This document shows positions 17,850 to 26,821 of a stretch of 64,000 nucleotides of DNA, piece after piece (within the stretch, counting starts at the first letter, position 1; the number at the start of each line of letters is the position of its first letter). The notes under the pieces were generated by a model. That model saw only the letters and a list, made by a program, of their open reading frames with translations. It ran no database searches and was not told where the DNA came from. The translations under genes and the position numbers were made by a program. This DNA comes from Acidimicrobiaceae bacterium. GTDB lineage: Bacteria; Actinomycetota; Acidimicrobiia; Acidimicrobiales; RAAP-2. The stretch lies in the NCBI GenBank assembly GCA_027315005.1, contig DAHUZT010000114.1:1-64000 (forward strand), written 5' to 3'.

Positions 17850-18656
17850 CTAGGGGCCGAAGGCACGGTCAGCGACAGCAACACAGGCGAGCCCGGCGAC
17901 CGGGTCGACCCACAAGAACGCGCCGCTCCGGCCGAAGTGTCCGTAGGTCGAGGGCGAATTCGCGGTGCCGGTCCAGTGAGGCTGCTTGTCACCACGCACC
18001 TCGACACCGAGTCCCCAGTCGCATCGATCGAACCTCCCAAATCCGGGAAGCACCCCGGGCAGCCCGGGCAGGTTGATCCCGGTCGCCATCCGGTGGACTC
18101 CGCTACTGATCAAGGTGGGGGACGACCATTCGATTGCCAGTGCGATCAGGTCGACCAGGGGACCCGACAGGCCCGCCGCCGGCCCCCCCGACTGGGGAAC
18201 CTGGTCGAGGATCGTTCGGGTCATGCCCAGCGGGTCGGTGACCCCGATGGCCAGATAGTCGACGAAGGCCATCCCGGAGCGCTCGGACAGAAGATCGGCG
18301 AGCAGGTGATAGCCGAAATTCGAATAGATGCGGACCGAGCCGGGCCGGGCAAGTGGCGGGCCGGGGTCCGGTCCGAGACCCGATGCGTGGGCCAGCAGAT
18401 GCGCGACGGTCGAGCCCGGTGGTCCCGCCGGCTCGTCGATGGCCACGATTCCCTCTTCGACGGCAACGAGCACACTCAGAGCTGTGGCCAACTTGGTCAC
18501 CGATGCCCATGAGAATCGGCGATCGATCGGCCCTGTGGTGGCGAGTAGTGGTAATGGGCTCCCCGCCCCGTCGAGCCCAGTGGAGCCGATCCGGACCACG
18601 GCGGCGGCGGCGGCTTCCACCGGCCAGGAGGACACCGCTTCGAGTGCTCCCCTCAC
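17850..18656 (-). CDS. Serine hydrolase, beta-lactamase/class C PBP family
   Basis: 268 aa. The nucleophile motif SxxK is in SWASVTKLA (about residue 50), the second motif Y-x-N is in IYSNFGYHLLADLLSERSG, and HFGRSG takes the place of the KTG/HTG box. It is shorter than typical class C enzymes (350-400 aa) and shows no signal peptide, suggesting a cytoplasmic esterase or peptidase rather than a secreted penicillinase. GTG start at 18656 without a clear ribosome site. It follows ftsX on the same strand with a 45-base gap and may share its transcript. The natural substrate cannot be inferred. Confidence 0.82.
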   Translation of the reverse strand: MRGALEAVSSWPVEAAAAAVVRIGSTGLDGAGSPLPLLATTGPIDRRFSWASVTKLATALSVLVAVEEGIVAIDEPAGPPGSTVAHLLAHASGLGPDPGPPLARPGSVRIYSNFGYHLLADLLSERSGMAFVDYLAIGVTDPLGMTRTILDQVPQSGGPAAGLSGPLVDLIALAIEWSSPTLISSGVHRMATGINLPGLPGVLPGFGRFDRCDWGLGVEVRGDKQPHWTGTANSPSTYGHFGRSGAFLWVDPVAGLACVAVADRAFGP

Positions 18657-18701
18657 CTGGTGCCGCCGAGGATGTCTGCCGTCGGACGGGCGCTTTCGAA
18701 C

Positions 18702-19592
18702 TCAGACGTCGAGGAAGCGGCGAACGGCGAACGCCGAGCCGGCCACACCCACCCCGATACCGACGATCGCCACCACCGCGCACGTTCCGATGACGTTCCA
18801 TCCGCTCACCGCCATCTCGTGGAGGATGCTCCCCTGGTTGGCCACGGTCCCCGTGGTGTCGAGGCCGAGTCCCCAGTACAGACCGAGCACGGCCAGGACG
18901 GCGATACCGGCACCGAGCAGTCCCTGGATCAGTCCCTCGGCCATGAACGGCAGCCGGATGAACCAGTTGGTCGCGCCCACCAGCTTCATCACCGACACCT
19001 CCCGGCGCCGGGCGAATATGGCCATGCGGATGGTGTTCAAGATGAGCACCGCGGCCGACAGCAGGAGGATGACTGCCACCGCCAGGAAGACCCACTGGAG
19101 GACGCGGATCACGCTCTGCATGGTCTTGATCTGCTGGCCGGGATATTTGACGGCGAAGACACCTGGCCGGCCGATGAATTGCTGGTAGACCGCCGGGGCC
19201 TGCGACGGGTCGTTGAGCACGCAGCGGTAGGAAGAGGGGTAGTCGCTCTGGGTCGTGGCCTGGAGCTCGTCAGCGGGAAGGAGGTGCTTCGCTTCGTTGT
19301 AGTCGTAGGGCTGGCTACGCCAGACGCACGACTTCACGTAGGGGGACTGCCGGAGCTCCGACCCGATCGAGGAAATGAGCGGCGTGGCCGCGTTGGGCTT
19401 CACCCACACGATGGCCTGCACGCCGTTCTGCCACTGGACCGTGGCCTTCGACGCCCCTTGCTTCAACAGCAGGGCGGAGCCCACCAGAGCGAGGGAGACC
19501 GCCACGGTGAGGATCGCCGCCACTGTCATCAGCCGGTTGCGCCACAGGTTGGTCGCCGCCTCACGCGACACGTAGGACGGGGAGACCGGCAT
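18702..19592 (-). CDS. ftsX: Cell division permease-like protein FtsX
   Basis: 296 aa. Integral membrane half of the FtsEX complex, which transmits ATP hydrolysis to a periplasmic cell-wall hydrolase during division. One membrane helix at about 22-42 is followed by an extracytoplasmic loop of about 130 residues (with PGVFAVKYPGQQ), then three helices at about 170-195, 220-240 and 260-285. The start ATG shares one base with the ftsE stop (TGATG). C-terminus FAVRRFLDV. The loop size matches actinobacterial FtsX, whose loop binds RipC in mycobacteria; no such hydrolase gene is in the window. Confidence 0.95.
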   Translation of the reverse strand: MPVSPSYVSREAATNLWRNRLMTVAAILTVAVSLALVGSALLLKQGASKATVQWQNGVQAIVWVKPNAATPLISSIGSELRQSPYVKSCVWRSQPYDYNEAKHLLPADELQATTQSDYPSSYRCVLNDPSQAPAVYQQFIGRPGVFAVKYPGQQIKTMQSVIRVLQWVFLAVAVILLLSAAVLILNTIRMAIFARRREVSVMKLVGATNWFIRLPFMAEGLIQGLLGAGIAVLAVLGLYWGLGLDTTGTVANQGSILHEMAVSGWNVIGTCAVVAIVGIGVGVAGSAFAVRRFLDV

Positions 19593-20401
19593 CAGGTCCG
19601 GCCGGCGTAGCGGTGAGCGGCTCCCGTCCCACCCGGAATGGCGCTCGGCGCTCCGAGGACCGCTGCCTGATCGACGGGCAGTCCGACCGCTGGCCGAGTG
19701 TCTGCAGCCGCTCCCACGCTGTCAATGCCGTAGACGCCGTTGGCCTGGTCGCGCACGATGGCGCCCCGGTCGAGTTCGATGACCCGGCGGCGCATCTGGT
19801 CGACCATCCCGGCGTCGTGAGTGGCGACGATCACCGTCGTGCCGGTCCGGTTGATACGATCCAGCAGCCGCATGATGCCGAGGCTGGTAGTCGGGTCGAG
19901 GTTGCCGGTGGGCTCATCGGCGAGGAGGATCAGCGGTCGATTGACGAAGGCCCTGGCAACGGCCACCCGTTGCTGCTCACCGCCAGAGAGCTCGTGAGGA
20001 AGGTTGTCGCGCTTCTTGGCCAGACCGACCAGCTCGAGCACCTGGGGCACCTGGGACTCGATGACGTGCTTCGGTCGGCCTATCACCTCAAGCGCGAATG
20101 CGACGTTCTCGAAGACGCTCTTGTTTGGAAGCAACCGGAAATCCTGGAAGACGCAGCCGATGTTTCGACGAAGGTACGGGATCCGCCACTTGGGCAGCCG
20201 ACCGATCTCCTTGCCCGCCTCCCAGATGCATCCGGAGGTCGGAGCCTCTTCGCGCAGCAAGAGCCGAATGAAGGTGGTCTTACCGGATCCGGAGGGGCCC
20301 ACAAGGAAGACGAACTCGCCCTTGTCGATCTCCACCGAGCAGCTGTGCAGGGCGACTGTCGATCCCTTGTACGTCTTGGTGACGTTCTGGAACGTGATCA
20401 T
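19592..20401 (-). CDS. ftsE: Cell division ATP-binding protein FtsE
   Basis: ABC ATPase of the FtsEX complex. 269 aa: Walker [13 protein letters not shown]-loop [10 protein letters not shown], signature [15 protein letters not shown], Walker [12 protein letters not shown] and H-loop ATHDAGMV are intact. It carries a C-terminal tail about 40 residues beyond the usual ~229-aa FtsE, rich in Ala, Gly and Pro. The start ATG is at 20401; a strong promoter is seen about 70 bases upstream. Coupled to ftsX by TGATG. Confidence 0.96.
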   Translation of the reverse strand: MITFQNVTKTYKGSTVALHSCSVEIDKGEFVFLVGPSGSGKTTFIRLLLREEAPTSGCIWEAGKEIGRLPKWRIPYLRRNIGCVFQDFRLLPNKSVFENVAFALEVIGRPKHVIESQVPQVLELVGLAKKRDNLPHELSGGEQQRVAVARAFVNRPLILLADEPTGNLDPTTSLGIMRLLDRINRTGTTVIVATHDAGMVDQMRRRVIELDRGAIVRDQANGVYGIDSVGAAADTRPAVGLPVDQAAVLGAPSAIPGGTGAAHRYAGRT

Positions 20402-20467
20402 GGTGGAGGGGCGAGATACCTGGGGGACGTGGGGGGGCAGGGTCCGGAGGTGTTGCTCGTGGGCTCC

Positions 20468-20495
20468 ATGCTAACCGGACGGAGCCGGCTGTCAA
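20468..20495 (-). promoter_or_regulatory. Sigma70-type promoter of ftsEX
   Basis: On the minus strand a perfect TTGACA (20490-20495) is followed after 16 bases by TAGCAT (20468-20473), the best -35/-10 pair in the window. Expected start of transcription is near 20461, giving ftsE an about 60-base leader. This separates ftsEX from the prfB transcript upstream. Confidence 0.65.
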
Positions 20496-20544
20496 AGACA
20501 GGCCCGCTGACCTCGGGCGACACCGTCTCTGTCACGGTCGGACG

Positions 20545-21696
20545 TCAACGACGGCGGTGTTCGGCTCGCCGCCGGAGTTCGGACTCGATGAAGCCATCGA
20601 TGTCGCCATCGAGGACCGCATCGACGTTCCCCGACTCGAGGTTGGTGCGCAGATCCTTCACCAGCTGGTATGGAGCCATGAAATAGGAGCGGATCTGGTT
20701 CCCCCAGGCGTTGTCGGTGCGCTCACCCGACAGCTCGTCCAACGTCGCCTGTCGTTCGGCGCGCTGGCGTTCGGCCAGCTTGGCCGCCAGTACTTGCATG
20801 GCCTTGGCCTTGTTCTGATGTTGGCTGCGCTGGTTCTGACACGACACCACGATGCCGGTGGGCAGATGGGTGAGGCGGACGGCCGAGTCGGTCTTGTTGA
20901 CGTGCTGCCCACCGGCACCCGATGACCGGTAGGTATCGATGCGGAGATCCTTCTCGTCGATGTCGACCTCGCCCGAAGCGTCCTCGAGGAACGGCACCAC
21001 GTCGAGCGATGCGAAGCTGGTCTGGCGGCGGTGCTGCGCGTCGAACGGGGACATACGCACCAGGCGGTGGACGCCACGTTCGGCAGAGAGGAGCCCGTAG
21101 GCATATCGACCCCGGATGATGAACGTGGCCGACAAGAGACCGGCCTCCTGACCCGCGGTGGCCTCCTCCAATTCGAGCTCGAAGCCTCGGCGTTCCGCCC
21201 AACGGGTGTACATCCGAACCAGGAGCTCAGCCCAGTCCTGAGCGTCGGTACCACCAGCTCCGGCGTGCACCTCGGCCACCGCGTCCCCGTCATCGTGCGG
21301 ACCACCGAAGAGCGCCCGGAGCTCCAGGCCGGCCAGCTGCCGGTCGAGTCCATCGAGCAAGATCGACACCTCGGGACGCAGAGACTCGTCATGCTCCTCC
21401 TCGAGCAGCTCGTTGAGCGTCGCTGCATCCGAGAGCTCGGTGGCCAGCGCGGCGAGTACCCCGAGGTCCTCGTTGACCCGGCCGAGCTCGGTCGTGACCG
21501 TTCGGGCATGGTCGGCGTCCTTCCAGAGATCGGGTGCAGAGACCTGACCTTCGAGCTCTGCCCTCCTCGCCTTCAACCGATCGGCGCCGAGGAACTGCGC
21601 CGCCTCGTTCAGGCGATCAGCAAGTGACGCGAGGGCGGCGGGGACATCGGCGCGCTCGACCTCGCCCGCGCCCCCTCGGGGGCTATCGCCACCCAT
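20545..21696 (-). CDS. prfB: Peptide chain release factor 2
   Basis: Recognises UGA and UAA stop codons and releases the peptide. 383 aa. The anticodon-like SPF tripeptide is in RMSPFDAQHRRQTSF and the universal GGQ in SSGAGGQHVNK; HAGAGGTDAQDW and QNQRSQHQNKAKAM also match RF2. The ATG at 21696 lies immediately after the secA stop. The frame is continuous from start to GGQ, so the programmed +1 frameshift that autoregulates prfB in many bacteria is absent. Likely cotranscribed with secA. Confidence 0.96.
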   Translation of the reverse strand: MGGDSPRGGAGEVERADVPAALASLADRLNEAAQFLGADRLKARRAELEGQVSAPDLWKDADHARTVTTELGRVNEDLGVLAALATELSDAATLNELLEEEHDESLRPEVSILLDGLDRQLAGLELRALFGGPHDDGDAVAEVHAGAGGTDAQDWAELLVRMYTRWAERRGFELELEEATAGQEAGLLSATFIIRGRYAYGLLSAERGVHRLVRMSPFDAQHRRQTSFASLDVVPFLEDASGEVDIDEKDLRIDTYRSSGAGGQHVNKTDSAVRLTHLPTGIVVSCQNQRSQHQNKAKAMQVLAAKLAERQRAERQATLDELSGERTDNAWGNQIRSYFMAPYQLVKDLRTNLESGNVDAVLDGDIDGFIESELRRRAEHRRR

Positions 21697-21697
21697 C

Positions 21698-24469
21698 TCA
21701 GCCGGCGCCGTGGCAGAGCTTGTACTTCTTGCCACTGCCGCACCAGCACGGTTCGTTCCGGCCGAGCTTCTCGCGCTCCGATTTGACGATGGGCAGCTGT
21801 GTCTCACCGTCATCGGCCAACCTGTTGGTCACAGTCGTAACCGGTCCATCCCCGCGGGTATCGAGGTCGTCGACCGTGGCAGGTGTGAAGACCGCTTCCG
21901 AAGCTTCGAACGCCGCTGCAATTGCGTTATCGCCCTCCACCGGTTCGTAGGCGGCGACGTAGCTGGCCTGCTCCAAGCTGGGCTCCGCGGACGGTTCGGC
22001 GATCACCTGGACATGGAGCACGTGCCGCAGGTAATCGTCGTCGATGCCGGCCATGAGTTTGCCGAACAGATCGAAGCCTTCCCGCTGGTAGGCCACGAGC
22101 GGGTCCTGATTTCCCATGGCCCGGAGGTTGATGCCCTCCTTCAGGTAGTCCATGTCAGCCAGGTGGGCTTGCCAACGCTGGTCGATGATGTGGAGCATGA
22201 TGTCTCGCTCGAGCTGACGCGCCATGTCAGGGCCACCGGGGATGGTCTCATCACGTTCGCCGTAGAGCTCGAGAGCCTCGGCGATGACGCTCTCGGTGAT
22301 CTGTCCGACCGTCGTCGCATCGGTCAGGTCGTCGGACACGAACCGGGTCGGGTAGTACTGGGCCAGCTCGGTGACCAGACCCGAGAGGTCCCACTCTTCG
22401 GGATAGTCGGAAGGACAGGACTGGGCCACCACGGCGGTCAACGCCGATTCGAGAAGCTCTACCGTCTCCTCGTGCAGATCCTCACCGTCAATGATCTGGC
22501 TCCGGCGTCGGTAGATGACCTTTCGCTGCTGGTCCATGACATCGTCGTACTTGAGGACATCCTTGCGCGATTCCGCGTTGCGACCCTCGACGGTGTTCTG
22601 GGCCCGTTCGATGGCCCTGGTCACCATCTTCGCCTCGATCGGCACGTCCTCGGGCAGCGCCCTGCCCATCACCCAATTCATGGCCCCGGTGGCGAACAGG
22701 CGCATGAGGTCGTCCTCGAGGGAAAGGAAGAACCGGCTCTCGCCCGGGTCGCCCTGGCGCCCAGACCTGCCCCGGAGCTGGTTGTCGATCCGCCTGCTCT
22801 CGTGACGCTCACTGCCCAGCACGTAGAGACCACCGAGCTCACGCACCCCCTGGCCCTCTTTGGCGCACACCCGCTCGAACTCCTCGGCCAGGGCCCTCTG
22901 CTCGGCCTGTCCCTCATCGGTGGTCACGTCGATGCCCCGGGACACGACCTCGCGTGCCAGCAGTCCCTCCGGGTTGCCGCCGAGGATGATGTCGACCCCA
23001 CGGCCGGCCATGTTGGTTGCGACGGTGACCGCGCCCAACCTGCCTGCCTGTGCCACGATCTCTGCTTCACGGAAATGCTGCTTGGCGTTGAGCACCTCGT
23101 GGGTGACTCCCCTCTTGTCCAGCAGCCGCGACAGATGCTCGGACTTGGACACCGAGGCGGTTCCGACCAGTACCGGCTGGCCCTTCTCCCGGCGCTCCAC
23201 GATGTCCTCGACGACGGCGGAGAACTTCGCCTCTTCGCTCTTGTAGATGAGGTCTGGTTGGTCGGCGCGGATCAGTGGCTTGTTGGTCGGGATGGGCACG
23301 ACGGGCAGGTCATAGGTGTTGGCGAACTCAGAAGCCTCGGTCTCGGCCGTACCGGTCATCCCGGCCAATTTCTCATACAGGCGAAAATAGTTCTGGAGAG
23401 TGACCGTCGCCCACGTATGGTTCTCCTCTTTGATCCTGACCCGCTCCTTGGCTTCGACCGCCTGGTGGAGCCCGTCGGACCACCGGCGACCCTCCAGGGT
23501 GCGACCGGTGAACTCGTCGACGATCTTCACCTCGCCGTCGGCCACCAGATAGTCCTTGTCCCGGCGGTAGAGCTCCTTGGCGTACAGGGCCTGAGTCAGG
23601 TGGTGTACGTAATTGACGGAGATCGCATCGTACAGATTGTCCACTCCCAGCTGCTTCTCGACCTTCTCGATCCCCTGCTCGGTGGGCACCACCGTGCGCT
23701 TCTCCTCGTCGACCTCGTAGTCGACCTCTGGACCGAGCGTGCGTACGATGCCTGCGAACTGGTAGTAGAGCTGTGCCGCTTCGGCTGCCGGGCCGGAGAT
23801 GATCAGCGGGGTGCGCGCCTCATCGATGAGGATCGAATCGACTTCGTCGACGATGGCGTAGCTGTGCCCGCGCTGGACCATCGCGTCCTTGGAACGGGCC
23901 ATGTTGTCGCGCAGATAGTCGAATCCGAACTCGGTGTTGGTCCCATATGTCACGTCGCTGGCGTAGGCAAGTCGCTTGGCGCCCGGATCGGTGACGTCCG
24001 GTCCGGTCCGACCCACCGTCAGTCCGAGGAAGCGGTAGAGAGCTCCCATCCACTCCGAGTCGCGGGTGGCCAGGTAGTCGTTTACCGTGACCACATGAAC
24101 GCCCCGTCCTGCCAGCCCGTTCAAGTAGACCGGCAGCGTGGACACCAGGGTCTTGCCTTCACCGGTCTTCATCTCGGAGATCCAGCCGAAATGGAGCGCC
24201 ATCCCCCCCATCAGCTGGACGTCGAAATGGCGCTGGCCGAGCGTGCGCCAGGCGGCCTCCCTCACGACGGCGAACGACTCGACGAGGACGTCCTCCATGC
24301 TCTCGCCATTGTCGAGCCGCTGCCGCAGCATCCCGGTCATTGCGGCCAGCTCGGCATCGGAACGGGCCTCCATCTCCGGCTCGAGGGCGTTGACCAGCGG
24401 AACCAACTCGGCCAGGCGACGGACCTTTTTCCCTTCGCCCGCGCGCAGGACTTTGGTGAACACGCTCAT
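21698..24469 (-). CDS. secA: Preprotein translocase ATPase SecA
   Basis: Motor that drives unfolded preproteins through SecYEG. 923 aa. NBD1 has Walker A MKTGEGKTLVSTLP and the DEVD box in AIVDEVDSILIDEART; the preprotein cross-linking domain, NBD2 (VATNMAGRGVDI; LRGRSGRQGDPG) and helical scaffold follow. The C-terminus ends EPCWCGSGKKYKLCHG, the zinc-binding CxC-x8-CH tail that contacts SecB or ribosomes. ATG at 24469, with TAGAGT nine bases upstream. It is followed at once by prfB and preceded by hpf, as in the mycobacterial secA1 neighbourhood. Confidence 0.98.
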   Translation of the reverse strand: MSVFTKVLRAGEGKKVRRLAELVPLVNALEPEMEARSDAELAAMTGMLRQRLDNGESMEDVLVESFAVVREAAWRTLGQRHFDVQLMGGMALHFGWISEMKTGEGKTLVSTLPVYLNGLAGRGVHVVTVNDYLATRDSEWMGALYRFLGLTVGRTGPDVTDPGAKRLAYASDVTYGTNTEFGFDYLRDNMARSKDAMVQRGHSYAIVDEVDSILIDEARTPLIISGPAAEAAQLYYQFAGIVRTLGPEVDYEVDEEKRTVVPTEQGIEKVEKQLGVDNLYDAISVNYVHHLTQALYAKELYRRDKDYLVADGEVKIVDEFTGRTLEGRRWSDGLHQAVEAKERVRIKEENHTWATVTLQNYFRLYEKLAGMTGTAETEASEFANTYDLPVVPIPTNKPLIRADQPDLIYKSEEAKFSAVVEDIVERREKGQPVLVGTASVSKSEHLSRLLDKRGVTHEVLNAKQHFREAEIVAQAGRLGAVTVATNMAGRGVDIILGGNPEGLLAREVVSRGIDVTTDEGQAEQRALAEEFERVCAKEGQGVRELGGLYVLGSERHESRRIDNQLRGRSGRQGDPGESRFFLSLEDDLMRLFATGAMNWVMGRALPEDVPIEAKMVTRAIERAQNTVEGRNAESRKDVLKYDDVMDQQRKVIYRRRSQIIDGEDLHEETVELLESALTAVVAQSCPSDYPEEWDLSGLVTELAQYYPTRFVSDDLTDATTVGQITESVIAEALELYGERDETIPGGPDMARQLERDIMLHIIDQRWQAHLADMDYLKEGINLRAMGNQDPLVAYQREGFDLFGKLMAGIDDDYLRHVLHVQVIAEPSAEPSLEQASYVAAYEPVEGDNAIAAAFEASEAVFTPATVDDLDTRGDGPVTTVTNRLADDGETQLPIVKSEREKLGRNEPCWCGSGKKYKLCHGAG

Positions 24470-24602
24470 GAGCCCACAACTCTACCGCCGTGCTCTTCCC
24501 CGAACCGCTGCACCGCCGACCCACGCGCCCACCGAGCCTCCTCGCCATCGGCTGCGAGGAGATCTGCCGAGGCGAGCTGCCGAGACGACCTCCAGAGACG
24601 AC

Positions 24603-24962
24603 TCAGGCCGTTCGCATGCTGTCGAAGAGCGCCATCCGGTCCGAGGCACGGTGCGGATGGGAGCGATCGACCATACGACCTTTGGTCTTCTCGAGCTGGT
24701 GCTCGAGCTTGTTCACCACCCGATCGACCGCCACCAACGGCGAAGGGCCGGCGGCATGGGCCCGGAAGGTCCGGCCGTGACCACTGAGGAGGACTTCGCA
24801 GCGCTCTCGATCGGCGATCCTCGGATTGCGCTCCTCGGAAAAACCGACCTGCGCTCGCTCGAGCCCTGGACAGAGACGACCGAGCCGAGCCACCTTCTCA
24901 CCAGTCAGAACCCGGACTTCGTCGGGCACGATGTTCCTGCCGTGTGCGATGATCACGTCCAT
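24603..24962 (-). CDS. hpf: Ribosome hibernation promoting factor, short form
   Basis: Binds the 30S subunit decoding site and silences ribosomes in stationary phase. 119 aa: the S30AE domain (MDVIIAHGRNIVPDEVRVL at the N-terminus, CEVLLSGHGRTFRAHAAG, then AVDRVVNKLEHQLEKTKGR) with only about 20 residues after it. GGGAGG lies eight bases upstream of the ATG at 24962, which fixes the start; the frame is open upstream but low in complexity. Most actinobacterial HPFs are long forms with a second dimerisation domain; this one lacks it. Upstream of secA on the same strand. Confidence 0.9.
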   Translation of the reverse strand: MDVIIAHGRNIVPDEVRVLTGEKVARLGRLCPGLERAQVGFSEERNPRIADRERCEVLLSGHGRTFRAHAAGPSPLVAVDRVVNKLEHQLEKTKGRMVDRSHPHRASDRMALFDSMRTA

Positions 24963-24980
24963 CCGTCGGCCTCCCTTGGG

Positions 24981-25080
24981 TCGCTGTGCTCCTCTGTACC
25001 TGTGTCGTGTATCTGTGTCGTGTATCTGTGTCGCTGTGCTCCTCTGCTGCTCTGTCACGACCGTGTCGCTGTGTCGCTGT
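24981..25080. repeat. Low-complexity TGTGTCG tract in the hpf leader
   Basis: TCGCTGTGCTCCTCTG occurs identically at 24981-24996 and 25031-25046. TGTGTCGTGTATC is tandemly duplicated at 25001-25013 and 25014-25026, followed by TGTGTCGCTGTGC. The tract continues as GTGTCGCT repeats to about 25080. On the minus strand it is an A/C/G-rich leader just before hpf. Confidence 0.8.
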
Positions 25081-25243
25081 GCTGATCGACCGGGTCGATG
25101 ACGGCGTGAGCTGCGCCCGGCTGACCTGGTCTTTGGCCCCACACTCGCCTGCCGCGGGGGTTGCGACCGGAGCACCGGCGGCGCCGACCGTCGCCGATCC
25201 GGCTCCCTTCGGGTCTCCATAGTGACCGCGTCGTCCCGTCTCC

Positions 25244-25275
25244 GCCCGCCCCCGCCGATCGGGGGCTCGGCGGGC
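25244..25275 (-). terminator. GC-rich hairpin downstream of the sugar isomerase
   Basis: GCCCGCC and GGCGGGC arms enclose an 18-base stretch that can itself pair in part (CCCCG with CGGGG). It is about 225 bases after the leftward isomerase stop and has no U-run. Plausible but unproven transcription stop. Confidence 0.35.
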
Positions 25276-25499
25276 AGGTCTTACTCCTAAGCCGCACCAT
25301 GCTCAGCAACCACGAGTTGCCTTACGTGGGTCGTTTCGCCTGCGACTGGCATCGACTTGCAACCACAGACCCGAACGCAGCTCACCACCTGCAGTCTACG
25401 CTCGATGCCACCCAATTGCAGTGGCCGTGCGGGCAAGGTTCACCCAGCCGTCACCGCACCGTCATCCGGTCGTAACCGTCGGCCCCACGGAGGTACCCG

Positions 25500-26579
25500 T
25501 CAGGTCCCCTCGGATCCGAGACGCTGTTTGATCTCGTCGAGCACCGGGATGGGGCCCGGATCGACGCCCGCGTCGTCCGCCAGATGGAGCGAGACGAAGT
25601 CTCCCACCAGGACCAGGTCGAGCAGCTGGGCCAGATCCCCCTCGCCTGCTGCCCGCACCTCGAGCACGCCGGCGACCGCCTCCCGTACGACATCGGCGAC
25701 CAGCTCGACCCAGCGGCTGACCTGGGGATGCTCAGCATCGTGACGCAAGTTCACCAGGGTGATGAGCTGGCGGGTGGCATCCCCGTGCTGTCCCCATCCT
25801 GCGACCTCGTTGTGGCAGAGCTCAGGATAGACATTGGCGAACGCCGGAGACTTGGCATTTTCGTTGACCTGTCCCTTCCACCGGAGTGCTGCCACCTTCC
25901 CCAGGTCGCCCGAGCTGTAGACGAGGGGGATGGTCCGCCCGATGCGCCGCGCCAGCTCCTCGGCCTGGCTTCCGGGAAGGACCAGCTCGTCCCTGCGGCG
26001 ACGCAACTGGTCGACGGCCTGGTGGACCCACTGGAGCGCACCGGGGAACAGGCCGATCTTCTCCAAGATGGCGAGGGGCGGAACGGCCAGCGCCGCCAGG
26101 GCGGCCCGGGGCTGCGGGATCCCCTCGGGTACCGGCACGTGGGGCACGTCCCACTCGTCGGCCAAGTCGGCCAAGGCACCGCCTCGAGCCACGACGATCA
26201 GGGACGAACCTGCCTCGAAGGCACCGGTGGCCGCCTCGATCGTCTCTTCGGTATCGCCCGAGAAGGACATGGCGAAGACCAGCGACCCGGGTCCCACGTA
26301 ATCAGGGGGTTCGTACCCCTTCACCACGGTCACCGGCACCGGCATGAACGGGGCGGCGGTAGCCACGATCACGTCCCCGGCGATACCACTGCCGCCCATG
26401 CCCAGGACCACCACGTTCTCCACCTGCTCCCGCCGGGGCAGACGGTCGACGTCGATGTGAACGGCCGCTGACGCGGCGTCGGCGGCCTGCTCGGGGAGGG
26501 AGGCAGTTGCATCCCACAGGTCGAGGCTGTCCAGGGCCAGCGGGGAGGTGGTGACTTCCACAGGTGTCGGCGTCGTCAC
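25500..26579 (-). CDS. Bifunctional phosphoglucose/phosphomannose isomerase-like SIS protein
   Basis: 359 aa with two SIS (sugar isomerase) halves. NVVVLGMGGSGIAGDVI is the first phosphosugar loop, VFAMSFSGDTEETIEA the second, and ALRWKGQVNENAKSPAF with YPELCHNEVAGW are typical of the PGI/PMI family that interconverts glucose-6-P, fructose-6-P and mannose-6-P. The GTG start at 26579 overlaps the preceding stop as GTGA. Third gene of manB-Trm112-SIS, an arrangement conserved in actinobacteria (Rv3256c-3258c region of M. tuberculosis), which argues for feeding mannose-phosphate synthesis. Catalytic activity in actinobacterial members is not well established. Confidence 0.85.
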   Translation of the reverse strand: MTTPTPVEVTTSPLALDSLDLWDATASLPEQAADAASAAVHIDVDRLPRREQVENVVVLGMGGSGIAGDVIVATAAPFMPVPVTVVKGYEPPDYVGPGSLVFAMSFSGDTEETIEAATGAFEAGSSLIVVARGGALADLADEWDVPHVPVPEGIPQPRAALAALAVPPLAILEKIGLFPGALQWVHQAVDQLRRRRDELVLPGSQAEELARRIGRTIPLVYSSGDLGKVAALRWKGQVNENAKSPAFANVYPELCHNEVAGWGQHGDATRQLITLVNLRHDAEHPQVSRWVELVADVVREAVAGVLEVRAAGEGDLAQLLDLVLVGDFVSLHLADDAGVDPGPIPVLDEIKQRLGSEGT

Positions 26580-26821
26580 GAACCGGCATCCCTTCCGGTC
26601 GTCACTGCCCCGCCGGCGTCGGCCTTCTCCACGAGGCGCGAGTGCTCGTTGTCGTCGACTGCAGAGGCATCCTCGACCAACATGTCGGGGACGCCGTCCC
26701 GGACGGCATAAGCGCGCTTGAGGCGGGGGTTGTAGAGGAGGTCCTCGTCGGCGAAGTAGAGGAGAGGACCCTTGTCCTGCGGGCAGGCCAGAACGGAGAT
26801 CAGCAGCGGGTCGAGTGTCAT
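26576..26821 (-). CDS. Trm112-like small protein
   Basis: 81 aa. The N-terminal segment LISVLACPQDKGPLLYF and the later AYAVRDGVPDMLVEDA match the Trm112 fold. Classical members have two CxxC pairs; here the first is reduced to CPQD and the second is replaced by YNPRLKR, so zinc binding is probably lost. It overlaps manB by ATGA and the isomerase by GTGA, so three proteins are made from one transcript in fixed order. Trm112 proteins activate methyltransferases in eukaryotes; the bacterial role inside the manB cluster is unknown. Confidence 0.82.
   Translation of the reverse strand: MTLDPLLISVLACPQDKGPLLYFADEDLLYNPRLKRAYAVRDGVPDMLVEDASAVDDNEHSRLVEKADAGGAVTTGRDAGS

Larger units (their letters stand above)
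24963..25499. other. 537-base non-coding gap upstream of hpf
   Basis: Between the sugar isomerase stop and the hpf start I find no credible gene on either strand. The hpf-proximal part (24981-25080) is an unusual tract low in A, built of TGTGTCG and CGCTGTGCTCC units. Further up, GCCCGCC (25244-25250) pairs with GGCGGGC (25269-25275), which could end the isomerase transcript. The remaining sequence (25276-25499) is less GC-biased and featureless to me. hpf transcripts in stationary phase may start here. Confidence 0.6.

Noticed and set aside
21710-24787. Very long open frame antisense to secA (1025 codons)
   Set aside because: A shadow of high-G+C codon usage in secA; composition is not protein-like and secA motifs on the other strand are complete.
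25161-25475. 104-codon open frame in the hpf upstream gap
   Set aside because: No ribosome site, no similarity to anything I know, Arg/Ser/Pro-rich composition of a random frame.
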